A stretch of 64,000 bases of DNA, taken from NCBI GenBank assembly GCA_963576475.1, contig OY754987.1, positions 10,877,256 through 10,941,255 of the forward strand. The letters run 5' to 3'. The position numbers and the translations under genes are program-made. Below, in pieces: positions 25,644 through 35,808 of this stretch; position 1 is the stretch's first letter; the number at the start of each line of letters is the position of its first letter. Source of the DNA: Molanna angustata (taxonomy: Eukaryota > Arthropoda > Insecta > Trichoptera > Molannidae). The notes under the pieces are model-generated. The model had not been told where the DNA came from. It saw only the letters and a list, made by a program, of their open reading frames with translations, and made no database searches.

Positions 25644-25813
25644 AAAAAAAATAAAAGACCGGTAGGGCAACCACAAAAAAGATGGGTCAACGATATTATT
25701 CCAGTAGCGGGAAGGGGTTGGCTGGGGGAAGCACAGGACCGAGAGAGATAAAGTTCATCGGACAAGGCCTACATCCAGCAGTGGAGAGATGGCTTACAAA
25801 GAAGAAGAAGAAG
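25644..25813 (+). mobile_element. LINE 3' fragment inserted in a SINE tail, 11-bp target duplication
   Basis: It encodes RPVGQPQKRWVNDI and IPVAGRGWLGEAQDRE, then HPAVERW, the C-terminal end of an RTE-like protein. It ends in (AAG)n. The 11-bp AATAAACACTT stands on both sides (25633-25643 and 25814-25824) and belongs to the tail of the adjoining SINE, so the SINE was there first. Confidence 0.75.
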
Positions 25814-26010
25814 AATAAACACTTCCTTGCACCCTGCGCAAATGGCAAGTTTATTGCCATAGGACAATTTCTTCCAAGCAACCAGTGTTTCCAGCCCTGA
25901 GAAGCAATATTGGTGTGAGAAATTAATTTAAATAATTTCTTCTCTGCTGGGGATCGAACTCAGGATGCCCGCGCAGAAACCAAACGGTTTATCGACTGGC
26001 AGACGGCTTC
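25814..26010 (-). repeat. SINE family 2 copy
   Basis: On the minus strand it begins GAAGCCGTCTGCCAGTCGAT and passes AACCGTTTGGTTTCTGCGCG. It has the B-box-like GAGTTCGATCCCCAGCAGAG and a tail with GGCAATAAACTTGCCATTTG. It matches 15091-15305. Its 3' tail is interrupted by the LINE fragment at 25644-25813. Confidence 0.82.
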
Positions 26011-26292
26011 ATGATTTCAAGATTTTATTTTGAATGTTATTAAGCAACAATAGCACCGTAATGCGTTAAGTGTGGAAACTATTTTAGTCCGATAGCTATC
26101 AGATTAGATTAGACTTGTGTTATATATTATATAGTCAGCGAATTATTCAATAAGTAAATAACCATCAGATGACAAAACTGGTTGAAAGAAGATACAAAGG
26201 TGTGGTACAAAGACGATCACATAAACAGCAGTGGGTAATCAACAAGAAACCAAAGGAACATTGTACGATGATCCAACCGTACTTACTAACAC

Positions 26293-27032
26293 TTATGTAT
26301 TCCGCAACGTCGGAACCTGACAGTCCCCGTGGTGGACCGTGTTGAGGCTCAGGGTGCCGTAGAGGTTCGCCCCACTGACCGCTGGCAATTCCATCGTCTT
26401 GAAGCCCCCCTTGATACCGTCGGGAGGGGGGGAAACGGGCAGATCGGCGCTGGGATTCTCCGCCTTCACGGACGCCGCCTGCGGTAAAACTAACCTCAGA
26501 TTGATGACCTTGTCTTTCGGCGACTCGCACTTTGTCTTTTCGAGCGTCTTGGCCGCCTCCGATTCCGACCTCCCGATGAGCAGGTACTTGAAGCTCTCGT
26601 ATGTCGACCAGCAGATGGCAGCGGCGGGCATCTGGTACAGCACCCTCGCTTGGAGCCCTTTGAAGAAACCCTTGGGGCCGGAGATTTGAAGGATGAAGTG
26701 GACGGCGTCCATGAATCCTTTTGCTTTTACTTCTTGGGTGTTGAGGACGGTTTTGCAGACGTCCAAGGGGGTGGTGGCGGCTGCCGCAATGGCGCCGGCA
26801 AACGCTCCTGAGAGCATGTGAGCAGATGGATTGTATTGCTTTTCTTTGTTTGTCAGCGTCTGAATAAACTCGTAGGATGTGAAATGTATTGACTGGTAGG
26901 GGATGTTCATCGTTAACTGAGTGGTGTATGATCTGTAAAATGCTTTCATTCCTTCCGTTCTATATACTTTGGAAATGCAGTGAACGATGCCCCGATAAGG
27001 TGAATTGTACATTTGTAATCGTTGCTTAACAA
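26293..27032 (-). CDS. mfrn: mitoferrin, last coding exon
   Basis: This exon encodes the C-terminal part of mitoferrin, the inner-membrane carrier that brings iron into mitochondria for haem and Fe-S cluster synthesis. It opens after an AG acceptor (27033-27034) in phase 1, completes the Val of NPTEVVKQR, and runs 245 residues to a TAA at 26293-26295. Family hallmarks are [21 protein letters not shown] and the third carrier signature PLDVCK, followed by [16 protein letters not shown] in the last membrane helix. After FKYLL comes a polar tail of about 95 residues containing [17 protein letters not shown]; its function is unknown. The exon is much more GC-rich than its surroundings. A possible AATAAA (rc) lies at 26024-26029, beside a SINE, so the 3' end is uncertain. 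The assignment to mitoferrin is firm; the substrate is taken from the family. Confidence 0.96.
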
Positions 27033-27475
27033 CTGTATATTTTTTGATGTCAAGGTTTTATCCATTCCAAATTGATGGCAGGCAGCAACAGACATGGAAT
27101 GAAAGAAAAAATATTATGATTAGCAAGAAAATAAAATAAAGAAACTTTAGTAGGTAATACTTTTTTTTTTATTATTACATATACCAAAAATTACAATATA
27201 TAAGCAACATAACAAATAAATTGGTTTGGTTCGGATCACCTCACTAGGCCAGGCCTGTTCCAAGGTGGTACTTTGTTTTGCTATACTACATATTTACATG
27301 TGTTGTGCATTATTTTTATAAGCATACCTTTCACTGGTTACCCCATATAATGGGAGATATGCCGTGATAGTATAAATAAAACAAATTAACTTCTTTCCAG
27401 AACTCAATATATGGAATAATTTGTGAACAAAGTTTATACTCGATAACAGGTTATAAGTGCTTTTGTTGTGGCTGG

Positions 27476-27662
27476 ACAAGCTTCGTGGAATAAACTACCA
27501 CCTGAACTGAGGCAAATCGACAACTTAGCACTATTCAGGAAACACCTAAAAACTCACTTCTTCAGCGAGTCTTACAAAAACCTGTAATATATTCAAAGCG
27601 CCCTTGAAGTGAGGTTGTCACAAAAACGGCGCTATAAAAATCATCCTATTTTATTATTATTA
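27476..27662 (+). pseudogene. CR1-like LINE 3' end, copy 1 (in mitoferrin intron)
   Basis: It encodes ASWNKLPPELRQIDNLALFR, KHLKTHFF and a stop, the standard end of CR1/jockey-like proteins (LWNxLPxxLR...LFKxxLKTxLF). The 3' sequence GCGCCCTTGAAGTGAGGTTG then CGGCGCTATAAAAAT and (TTA)n is shared with the next copy. Confidence 0.7.
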
Positions 27663-27779
27663 AAGTCAGTCAATGATAAGTTTTAAGCTCTGCAGGTGCC
27701 TTGATTGCCGTACTCTCTGTCTCAAAAATCTCAAAAACTGTCAGCTCTTGTTTTTTTTTTCATCTGAGACTATTGAAAA

Positions 27780-28368
27780 GTATCCATCGGAGTTTACCCA
27801 AAACGAAGCTAAAACGCTTATAAATGTATTTGTTGTGTCAAGGCTGGATTACTGTAATGTTATTTATGTGAGTAAGCCCCAAGTATCAGCTTGATAGATT
27901 ACTATAGTATTCAATTGATATATGGAGCTGACAGAAGATGTTACATAACACCTCCTCTTAAGGAATTACACTTGTTGATATGTCCTGAACGAGTAGACTA
28001 TAAGGTATGCCTGATTGTGTTTAAGGATCTAAACGATTTGGCTCCAGACTACATTCAAGAACCGTGTCAAAAAAATGTTCCATCGGAAAGACAGCTTAAA
28101 TTAAGATCATCTGAACACAGAGTACCGACTCTTCAAAAGAATTGGACAGAATCAATAAGGCGGCTTACTATGATCGTGGTTTCAGTGTGAATCAGCCTTT
28201 AAAGTGGAACAAATTCCCCCTTGATATACATGGAGCTCAGAGCATTGACACCTTCGGTAGACTACTTAAGACTGCCATGTTTCATAGAGCCAACAAATAA
28301 GCTATAGCGCCCTTGGAGTGATCTTGTATCACTAAACGGCACCTTATAAATTCTAATTATTATTCTAC
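27780..28368 (+). pseudogene. CR1-like LINE 3' part, copy 2 (in mitoferrin intron)
   Basis: The pieces VSRLDYCNVIYVSKPQ, YITPPLKELHLLICPERVDY, KVCLIVFKDLNDLAPDYIQE and DIHGAQSIDTFGRLLKTAMF lie in order in shifting frames. They form the reverse-transcriptase thumb and C-terminus of a CR1-like element. The end GCGCCCTTGGAGTGATCTTG plus (ATT)n matches copy 1. Decayed by stops and frameshifts. Confidence 0.7.
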
Positions 28369-28369
28369 A

Positions 28370-28985
28370 TAACTTTTCTTCTGCGTCTCTGTAGAGATTC
28401 ATACTCGTACACTTCAGTGCATTGTTCAATGTGTATTAATTTAAAAATAATATCGAAGTGATACCTATAATTATTTCACTACATTTTTTGTACTAAAATA
28501 AACTACACCCAACAGATCTAAAAATAAAACATTAAAGTAAATGGGTAATTAAGGTATTAAAATTATTTCAAGAACAGTACAAGACATCAAAGTGCCTTAA
28601 TAATTCACAGGTCTTAAGCTGTAAGTGATATTCTGAGAATCATTAGCAATGAATAAAGTTTGATGTGATATTTTTAAAATAGTTACAATCAATACAATAA
28701 TAAAATTCAATGTACACTATCCTCAACACAAACTGTATGAATATTTTATAATCAAACAAACAATGTATTGTCATACAAATATTTATCCATGAAAAAGTAT
28801 TTAGTAAGTATTTACCCAATGAGACTAAAGTACTAAACTAAAATAGCATTATGGATGACTATTGAGATTATTTACATAAAAAATTATGAGAGTAGTTTTT
28901 ATTTGCGTATTTGAGTGAATGTCATTTAATGGCGAGAATATCCTTTTTAATAAATTTAGAAATCTTAAATTGAGATAGGACTGGG
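28370..28985. other. AT-rich intron stretch, nothing recognised
   Basis: Lies inside the 8.2-kb mitoferrin intron. I see no repeat match or coding signal. Confidence 0.4.
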
Positions 28986-28989
28986 TTTG

Positions 28990-29590
28990 AATTTTTTTGC
29001 TCATTATTATTTACGGTCTATACATTGGAATAAAAGTCAGTCAGTTGTAACATTTGTAAAACCGGGACAAAAAGTTAGACCTATAACAAAGAAATTAATA
29101 TCAATAATTGGGAATATCCTAATGGATACGAGAACAGAGAGATATAACCTTACAAAGGAGATCTGCATCTCATCTCTTAGGCCTGACTTGACAATATACT
29201 CTCTTTCATTGAAAAGAGACTGTTCCATGGAACACAAATATTCCAAAAGACCAACAATACAAACTTAACAAGTACAAGGAACCGGTAGATAAAACAGTTC
29301 AAAATGACTTTAGCACGAATATATATGCTATAGAGGTGGGGGCGAGAGGCCTGCCCGGAAAATCTTTATATTCCTACTTCAAAGACCTGGGTCTCCCTAG
29401 AGGTAAAATAAAAGAACTTTTGGATAGGTTGGTAAAAGCAGCATTGACCGTATCCTATTGGAGTGTCAGACGGAGATTGGTGGGTGAGTGGTGAGAGTGA
29501 CTTGAGTCATAAAGGGGCCCCTTAATCCCGCATACATGGTCGCAAGCCCGTGTGGCTCGCCTGTTCTGGCAGGTACTCTGGTCGCCTGTG
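28990..29590 (+). pseudogene. LINE C-terminal domain with PD-(D/E)XK-like pattern, copy 1
   Basis: It encodes VTFVKPGQKVRP, then ICISSLRPDLTIYS. After a frameshift near 29220 come ETVPWN, QQYKLNKYKE, NIYAIEVGARGLPGKSLYSY and FKDLGLPRGKIKELL. The order KPG...LRPD...(EL)TVPW...KY...+EVGARG is that of a conserved C-terminal domain in some LINE proteins, resembling a restriction-like nuclease. A truncated inverse copy lies at 30770-31062. Confidence 0.7.
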
Positions 29591-29764
29591 CTCGTGGGCC
29601 TGGATTCATGAATCCAGTGAAACAATTATTGCTTTTCTCTTTTGTATCATATGTTAGTTTAAAAAGGAGTCTATTAATACAATTTTGGCTTAAATATTTT
29701 TTTGTAATGGTATTAAAAAATAATCGACTGAAGCCGTTTTTTGCCTCTCCTTGAATGAATGTTT

Positions 29765-29885
29765 TTTTTTTGACAAATTTTTAGCATCGCAACAGAAACG
29801 AAGTTGTAATATCATAGGAAAACCAGGTACTCAAGGCACCTACAGGGCTTACGACCTGTCATTGGCTGGTTACAAAGTGTTACAA
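29765..29885 (+). repeat. Repeat F, partial copy 3
   Basis: It shares GACAAATTTTTAGCATC, CCAGGTACTCAAGGCACCTA and GGGCTTACGACCTGTCATTG with the front of repeat F. Confidence 0.65.
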
Positions 29886-29989
29886 CGTTGACGTATCTTA
29901 CTTTTCTTGACGTATATACACAGGGACACTTTCAATTCTTTGTTCGTTTATTATTATTTATAATTCTATTTTGTATAGGTGTTAAATTT

Positions 29990-30525
29990 TAGAACCTACA
30001 TACCGAGAATTTCTTATGCTTCAGTGAAAAATAATAGAATAAAATAGCGCTGGACATACTTAAAGTAACATAAAATTGAGAGTTGAATGATAATGATAAT
30101 AAAGGTGCCTTATGGCTAATCTTTGAATAGCAAAGGATGCCAAATGGCGTAACAACGCTTCCTGACAGGATAATTGAGAGTAGCAGCTTGCGTAGTATTA
30201 TAATAATGCATCCCAAGGATGAATGACTCTGTGATTGAATAACGACTCGGTAATAAGGACTCTCCCTGCTAAACATCACATTCTACGTCTGTCCAAAATT
30301 TACTCCATTCATAAGACATATCACTTATCCAACGAACATGGTTTTACGAACAAATTTAAGATATATAGTGTTAAATCTAGTGACTAAAAACATGATATAT
30401 TAAAACCGTCTAATAGACTATGAAATTACACGTTAATAAGGAAAACTATCGTGTGCATTAATTAGGGTTCATCGTCATTAAAAAGGGTTTATATGTGATT
30501 TAATTTATGAGAAACTCAAAATATG
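29990..30525. other. AT-rich intron stretch, nothing recognised
   Basis: The 96-residue minus-strand frame here resembles no known family. Confidence 0.35.
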
Positions 30526-30529
30526 TTTT

Positions 30530-30765
30530 TATTGACAAACTTTTTTTTAACATCTCAATAGAGACGGAGTTGGGATATTGTAGAAGAACCAGGAACTCGA
30601 GGCACCTAAAGGGCTTACGACCTGTCATCGGCTGGTTTACGTGATCACTTTATGCGTTTGCGCAATGTTTACCAATTATGCCTTCTCATTGAGTTCCCTC
30701 ATTAATGTAATTTTTGAAAGTTTTATATATTTGAATATTGCGTAACAATTCACCTTAAAATGTGA
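30530..30765 (+). repeat. Repeat F, copy 4 (front part only)
   Basis: It matches 15800-16025 almost throughout (TTTTTAACATCTCAATAGAG, CATCGGCTGGTTTACGTGAT, TATGCCTTCTCATTGAGTTC) and stops just before a LINE fragment. Confidence 0.75.
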
Positions 30766-30769
30766 GACC

Positions 30770-31062
30770 AGATTCACCAGAGTGAGCCACACGAGCTTGC
30801 GACCATGTATGTGGGTTTAACGGGCTCCTCTATGACTTGAGTCACGCTCACAACTCCCCACTAACCTCTGACTGATATTCCGATCCCCTGCGCAACCAAA
30901 TCCAATAGGACGCGGACAATGATGCTTTTACCACTCTGAACACAGAAGTTATTTTATTTTACCCCAAGGGAGACCTAGGTCCTTAAAGAAGGAAGATAAA
31001 GACTTTGTGGGCAGGCCTCTCGCCCCCACCTCTACAGCATATATATTTGTGCTAAAGCCAAA
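30770..31062 (-). pseudogene. LINE C-terminal domain, copy 2
   Basis: On the minus strand it encodes STNIYAVEVGARGLPTKSLS then SFFKDLGLPWGKIK and a stop, closely matching 29310-29420, with the same 3' untranslated sequence down to GCTCGTGTGGCTCACTCTGG. It is inverted relative to 28990-29590. Confidence 0.72.
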
Positions 31063-31065
31063 TAC

Positions 31066-32210
31066 TGCACTGTTGTAAGAGTTATCGAAACACATGATCA
31101 TGTGCACAGTGAATACAACTTGCCATTGGCCCTAGCCTTTATTGATTTCGAAAAGGCTTTTGATTCAGTAGAGATATGGGCGATAATAGAATGTCTAAAC
31201 AACTGCAGGATAGACCACCGATATTCACAGCTTCTTAAAAATATATATTCCAACGCGACCTCTACAATAAATCTGCATGAACCAACCCGAAAGATAGCCA
31301 TTAAAAGGGGAGTCAGACAAGGAGACACAATTTCCCCTAAACTATTCACTGCTGCACTTGAAGATATCTTTAAGAAGCTTAAATGGGAGAACCGAGGAAT
31401 AAATATAGACGGCGAATCCTTGACCAACTTGAGATTTGCAGATGATATCGTTATCTTTGCAAACAATGAAGAAGAACTTGAATTGATGCTCAACGATGTC
31501 AATAATCTTTCGCGTCATGTGGGCCTAAAAATGAATTACTCTAAAACAAAAATTATGTGCACTGCAGAACAACCTCGACCAGTGATGATAGAGGGAAGGA
31601 ATATTGAAAGAGTAGATTCATACATTTACCTCGGACATAAGGTAAAGCTAGGTGGAGACAATCAGGAAGCAGAGATCGAACGCAGGCGGGGCCTTGCATG
31701 GGCTGCATTCGGTTAACTGTCGTATATTCTCAGATACAAACGATTTGCAAACCACTTGAAGAAAAAAGTATTTGATATCTGCATCCTCCCAGTACTGACA
31801 TATGGTTTTGAAACTGTTATTTTTACAAAACGTACAGTACAGAAACTCCGAGTAACGCAACGAGCAATGGAGAGGAGGATGCTAAACATTAGTCTTCGAG
31901 ATCGAAAACGCAACGAATGGATCAGAGAAAGGACAAAAGTTACCGATGTTGCATACAAGGTAGCTTCCTTAAAATGGAATTGGGCTGGCCATGTAGTAAG
32001 GACAGCAGATGATCGATGGACCAAACGCACCCTGGAGTGGCGACCGAGAACTGGACGCAGAAATCCGGACAGACCGCAAACAAGATGGTCTGACGACATC
32101 AAACGAGTGGCAGGAGGTCAATGGCACAGGGTGGCGAGGGATAGGGAAGCATGGAGGCTGAAAGGGGAGGCCTATGTCCAACACTGGACGAATAATGGCT
32201 GATGATGATG
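31066..32210 (+). pseudogene. RTE-type reverse transcriptase, one premature stop
   Basis: The frame covers IDFEKAFDSVE, GVRQGDTISPKLFTAALED and the catalytic LRFADDIVIF (about residues 110-119 from 31102), then KTKIMCT and SYIYLGHKV. It meets TAA at 31714-31716 inside FG*LSYILRYK and stays open in the same frame to WAGHVVRTADDRW, GRRNPDRPQTRW and the C-terminal DREAWRLKGEAYVQHW, ending in a (TGA)n microsatellite, as is usual for RTE elements. The N-terminal endonuclease and RT fingers are missing, so the copy is truncated and broken. It sits in the mitoferrin intron on the opposite strand. Confidence 0.85.
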
Positions 32211-32296
32211 ATCATGTGGGCTACACAGGGCGCAAATCAAACCCTTCTCTACCAAAACATGTCAAGATATTTGCAGATACCCATACCTTGTATTAA

Positions 32297-32613
32297 CCTC
32301 TAAGTTAGTATGGCCGTACCCATACGGCGGGAAATATCATTGCAAATCGAAGTATGGCCGTACCGGTACGGCTATGGTCATACAGACTTTATTCGTAAGT
32401 AAAGGTCAGAAATGGAACCAATAGTTGAAGACACCTGAAATAATCATACGATTTTTCAATAAAAACTTTGAAAAATGGTCAATTTAATTTTTTTTACCCG
32501 ATTAATGTGTCGGGAGTCGTCAAATGTAATCCTTTTTATTTTAATTTTTTATATTTAAAATAACTCATTCCGTATAAGTATGTAGATCATACCAAAACTC
32601 ACTATCATAGAGG
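32297..32613. mobile_element. MITE family C (317 bp, TTAA-flanked)
   Basis: TTAA is at 32293-32296 and 32614-32617. The ends CCTCTAAGTTAGTATGG and (rc) CCTCTATGATAGTGAG are inverted. Inside are two near-copies of TATGGCCGTACC. Non-coding. The TTAA target suggests a piggyBac-type mobiliser. Confidence 0.7.
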
Positions 32614-32721
32614 TTAAGAAATAATGCAAGTAGCCCATGATTATGTACATGGTTCATGGCTCCTGAATAACACAAGGCATTTTTAAGGATTGTATATTGA
32701 TATTATAATTTAAACATATAC

Positions 32722-33390
32722 AGTCTTACTAATAAACGTGTTGTAAAATTTACACGACCGTTTAACACCCGTGTAGGCAAAAACGTTACCAATAAACGCT
32801 GTGTAGCAGATCAGTTGGTCAACGACTGTGTATCTCTAATACAAATTTTACACATCGCTTGCCCGCCTATTCTAGGTAGCTTAGTGGTGTTTTAAGACAA
32901 ATTTCATGTATCAAAAATCGAATTTGATTTTGATATGCGTGTTTATATTGTTATATCTTGGAATATTATAATGAAATGTCTTTATAAATTATTATATTCT
33001 CGATAATTGTGCATTTTAGGAGCGAAAAGTTGACAAAAAAAAACAGCTCTTTTATAATATCTACAATGGTGCTCGCTTAGATAATGGTATGATGATTATA
33101 TTCGTTATATTTACCATATTCCTATTTTGAAATTTGAAAAACATATGAAAATATTAGCTACGACAAACGTCAAAATTATAATGGTGGATGGGGGCTGGCG
33201 GCTCTGCGCATGCCCAAGTGCAAAATTACAACGTTGTCGGATTATTTTTTGTTGTACTCTTGTTGTAGCTACACATTCGTTATACAGCGTTTATTAGTAA
33301 GATTTTCAAATAATCGCTGCACGGGCTTCACACGGTGTGTACCAAAAGCACTGGTAAACGGGTGTGCAGTAGATTTTTATTAGTAAGACT
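32722..33390. mobile_element. MITE family D (~670 bp)
   Basis: The terminal inverted repeats are AGTCTTACTAATAAACG (left) and AGTCTTACTAATAAAAATC (right, rc). Sub-terminal AATAAACG(C/T)TGT motifs recur in both arms (32798 and around 33285 inverted). Non-coding, inside the mitoferrin intron. Confidence 0.75.
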
Positions 33391-33399
33391 CATAATATG

Positions 33400-33950
33400 T
33401 ATAAATTTCTCCCCTTTTTCTGGCATCACAAATTGTGAATAAATACTACAATCAAGGACATTTATTAATATTACAACATATGTTTACAATATAATATATT
33501 ATGTATTAAGTTGTTCTGAGAATATTAATATAGGTTAAATAGATCTAACAAGAGAAAAACATTACGTAGTTAATTAATAGGTATAATAATATACCTCAAG
33601 GGAGTATATATAATATCAGTACATAAGTAATATAAACCGCAGAATAAGATTAATTTTTATCAATCAACAAATAAAACTCCACTGTTGTTTTTACATTACC
33701 AATGTTTCTTAAACATACTCTTATATTTCTTTCTAACAGATGAAAAATAATTGTCTAGATGGAAAACTAAGTTAATGCACTTTACATAATATATGATATC
33801 AATATGTAGTTGATAGAAGTAATAGTTTGGACTGAACAGAGGACATGAAATTTCATAGGCCCGAATTATAGATTCGATCTCCAGCTTGAGACTGGTCTTG
33901 AGCACACATTCTCAACCAAAATGGTATTAGAGATACAAAAGTCACGGGCC
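33400..33950. other. AT-rich intron stretch
   Basis: Nothing recognised. The interval 33740-33910 shares words such as GTTAATGCACTTTACA and GTTTGGACTGAACAGAGGAC with 42160-42235, a piece of the foldback E family. Confidence 0.45.
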
Positions 33951-33955
33951 TAATG

Positions 33956-33973
33956 GGGGGGGGGGGGGGGGGG
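33956..33973. repeat. Poly-G run
   Basis: An uninterrupted run of about 18 G in very AT-rich surroundings. It may be a real mononucleotide tract or a sequencing or assembly artefact. Confidence 0.8.
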
Positions 33974-34164
33974 TGGGCGGCCGACGCTGTTGAGCATTTT
34001 ATTTAGAACCTTCCGGTAGTAATTTGCATACAATCATTCATAAATGACAACTGAATAAAATTTTGTAAGATTTCAAAAAATTTCCGGCATATCCAGCAGA
34101 TTATATTTTGAAATGACTGACGTTTAGGGAATATATGAGGATGTTGTAATAAGGATATATTCAT

Positions 34165-34315
34165 TGTTTTTTTTTTAATATGAAACAAGAACATATATTC
34201 CCTAAATTAAGCAAAATGCTTAGGCTATCTATAGGTGAACAAAATTTCTTGAGACGAGATTCAAACTCATTCACTTTGCAACCGACCGATCCATTGTCAC
34301 ATACAATTAAAATTG
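34165..34315 (-). repeat. SINE family 1, degraded copy
   Basis: It has the T-run, ACATATATTCCCTAAATTAA, TATAGGTGAACAAAAT and GATTCAAACTC in the family order but is heavily mutated. Confidence 0.6.
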
Positions 34316-34644
34316 ATCAAATACACCCTTTAAAGTTTGTTAAACGCTGAATCACGATACTAAGGCTTGAAACAAACAATACGAGAAGCAAAAGACAGTA
34401 GACACGTACCTACTGATACCACTCAAATAGATATGACTTGATAAATATAGTAATATCTATCTATATCATAATAGTATATATATGTAAGTACTTTGTACAT
34501 AAACATAGGTGTACTGTGCCTAACAATCATCATAAGAATACATGTTTTGAAAACATATGCAAGGTGACTACTATATCATTCATGAAAGGTAATAATTTGT
34601 ATTTTTATTATAATCGTTTTCGGATGTCCAAGAGCAGGTAATCG

Positions 34645-34925
34645 AAAACACAACAGGCAACAATAACATCTTACAAAATTCAGCAATAAGGTTCACCACA
34701 CATTTTGGATGTAGTGCCTTTTTATATGAGTCGATACTAGTGTGTAGGGATACACGCAGCATATTATGTAGTGATTCGAGTAATCTAAAATACAACAGGC
34801 AACAATAACATCTTACATAGTTCAGCAATGAGGTTCACCACACATTTTGGATGTAGTGCCTTTTTAGGTGAGAAGATACTGGTGTGTGTAAATACACGAA
34901 TGTGTAGTGCTTCCATTCTTAAGTT
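34645..34925. repeat. Tandem duplication, 142-bp unit x2
   Basis: CAACAGGCAACAATAACATC occurs at 34651 and 34793, and TTCACCACACATTTTGGATG follows in both units. The units differ by scattered substitutions. Inside the mitoferrin intron. Confidence 0.85.
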
Positions 34926-35251
34926 AATGCACACCTGTCGCTGAATACCCCACTTTGTGGGATACACCGTGATGGTATGTCTATGTCGCTCGTTTGAGAG
35001 AACAACGACATAAGTCAAATAATGCAGAAATGTTGTGTTTATCAATATTCATTTTGTCTCCAATTCTCAGTACAATAACTCTATAAGTGTGAGAGAAACA
35101 GCACATGTGTCATTGTTTCACCGTTATATATTCACTATAATATTGATAAAAACAATATTATTAACTCAATAATCGGATTTTTTGAGTTATGTCGTTCTCA
35201 CAAACGAGCAATGTATATTGACTAGATAGTTGTTAAAATATGAATATTTAC

Positions 35252-35308
35252 CTTCTGTGGGATTTGAAATGGCATCATGTATTAGTGAAGCTAAACAACC
35301 TGAAGCAC
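35252..35308 (-). CDS. mfrn: mitoferrin, internal coding exon (57 bp)
   Basis: This short exon lies between an AG acceptor (35309-35310) and a GTAAAT donor (35250-35251 onward). It encodes GASGCLASLIHDAISNPTE, matching the family pattern GAAGCVATLLHDAxMNPAE. With the next exon it builds the second carrier signature PTEVVK (P-x-[DE]-x-x-[KR]). It enters in phase 1 (G|GT, Gly) and leaves in phase 1 (G|TT, Val), so both joins keep the frame. It is too short to appear as an open reading frame of its own and is recognised by homology plus the splice sites. The intron after it (35251-27033) is about 8.2 kb and carries several LINE and MITE copies. Confidence 0.93.
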
Positions 35309-35392
35309 CTGGAAATTAAAAAAAAAAATAAATGTCAATATTTATAAAATAAAGTAAAATTTGTTGAATCAAGTTTCCATATCATTGATTGA

Positions 35393-35644
35393 TTTGATGT
35401 TAACTTTTTGGTAGACTTGCCACGATGGTCCAGGTTTAAGATAACCGAAGATCAACAAACAATGAACGCTGTCCTGCTTGCAAATGAAATGAGAAAACTA
35501 TTTGTGCGTCGATCGTCTAGTCGAAGAAAATGTCACGATAATTGTAGTTTTATTAAATTTGTTACCGACCCTTATCATCGCGAGCATCTGAATAAGTATT
35601 TGGAGTTTCATTGTAAAAATACTATACAAATGTTGAGCATGTAA
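35393..35644 (+). CDS. Unassigned open frame, 3' end runs into a minisatellite
   Basis: About 84 codons are open on the plus strand, 85 bases from the mitoferrin internal exon and antisense to the gene. The translation has an ordinary, mixed amino-acid composition: LPRWSRFKITEDQQTMNAVL, then RRSSSRRKCHDNC and FVTDPYHREHLNKYLEFHCK. This is unlike the low-complexity frames nearby. There is no start codon ahead of it in good context and the frame ends in the first 28-bp repeat unit. I do not recognise it. It could be a transposon exon fragment or chance. Confidence 0.25.
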   Translation, partial: FDVNFLVDLPRWSRFKITEDQQTMNAVLLANEMRKLFVRRSSSRRKCHDNCSFIKFVTDPYHREHLNKYLEFHCKNTIQMLSM

Positions 35645-35808
35645 AAATACTATACAAATGTTGAGCATGTAAAAATACTATACAAATGTTGAGCATGTAA
35701 AAATACTATACAAATGTTGAGCATGTAAAAATACTATACAAATGTTGAGCATGTAAAAATACTATACAAATGTTGAGCATGTAAAAATACTATACAAATG
35801 TTGAGCAT
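35613..35808. repeat. Minisatellite, 28-bp unit, 7 perfect copies
   Basis: The unit contains GTAAAAATACTATACAAATG then TTGAGCAT. Seven head-to-tail copies fill 196 bases with no substitution that I can see. In the mitoferrin intron. Confidence 0.93.

Noticed and set aside
26165..26530. 121-residue minus-strand frame overlapping mitoferrin
   Set aside because: It is an out-of-frame shadow of the GC-rich mitoferrin exon. The in-frame reading carries the family motifs.
26399..26689. 96-residue plus-strand frame across the mitoferrin exon
   Set aside because: Antisense shadow of the coding exon.
33956..33973. Poly-G run considered as a G-quadruplex element
   Set aside because: A single run of G is more likely a homopolymer or assembly artefact. 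No separate G-tracts are present.
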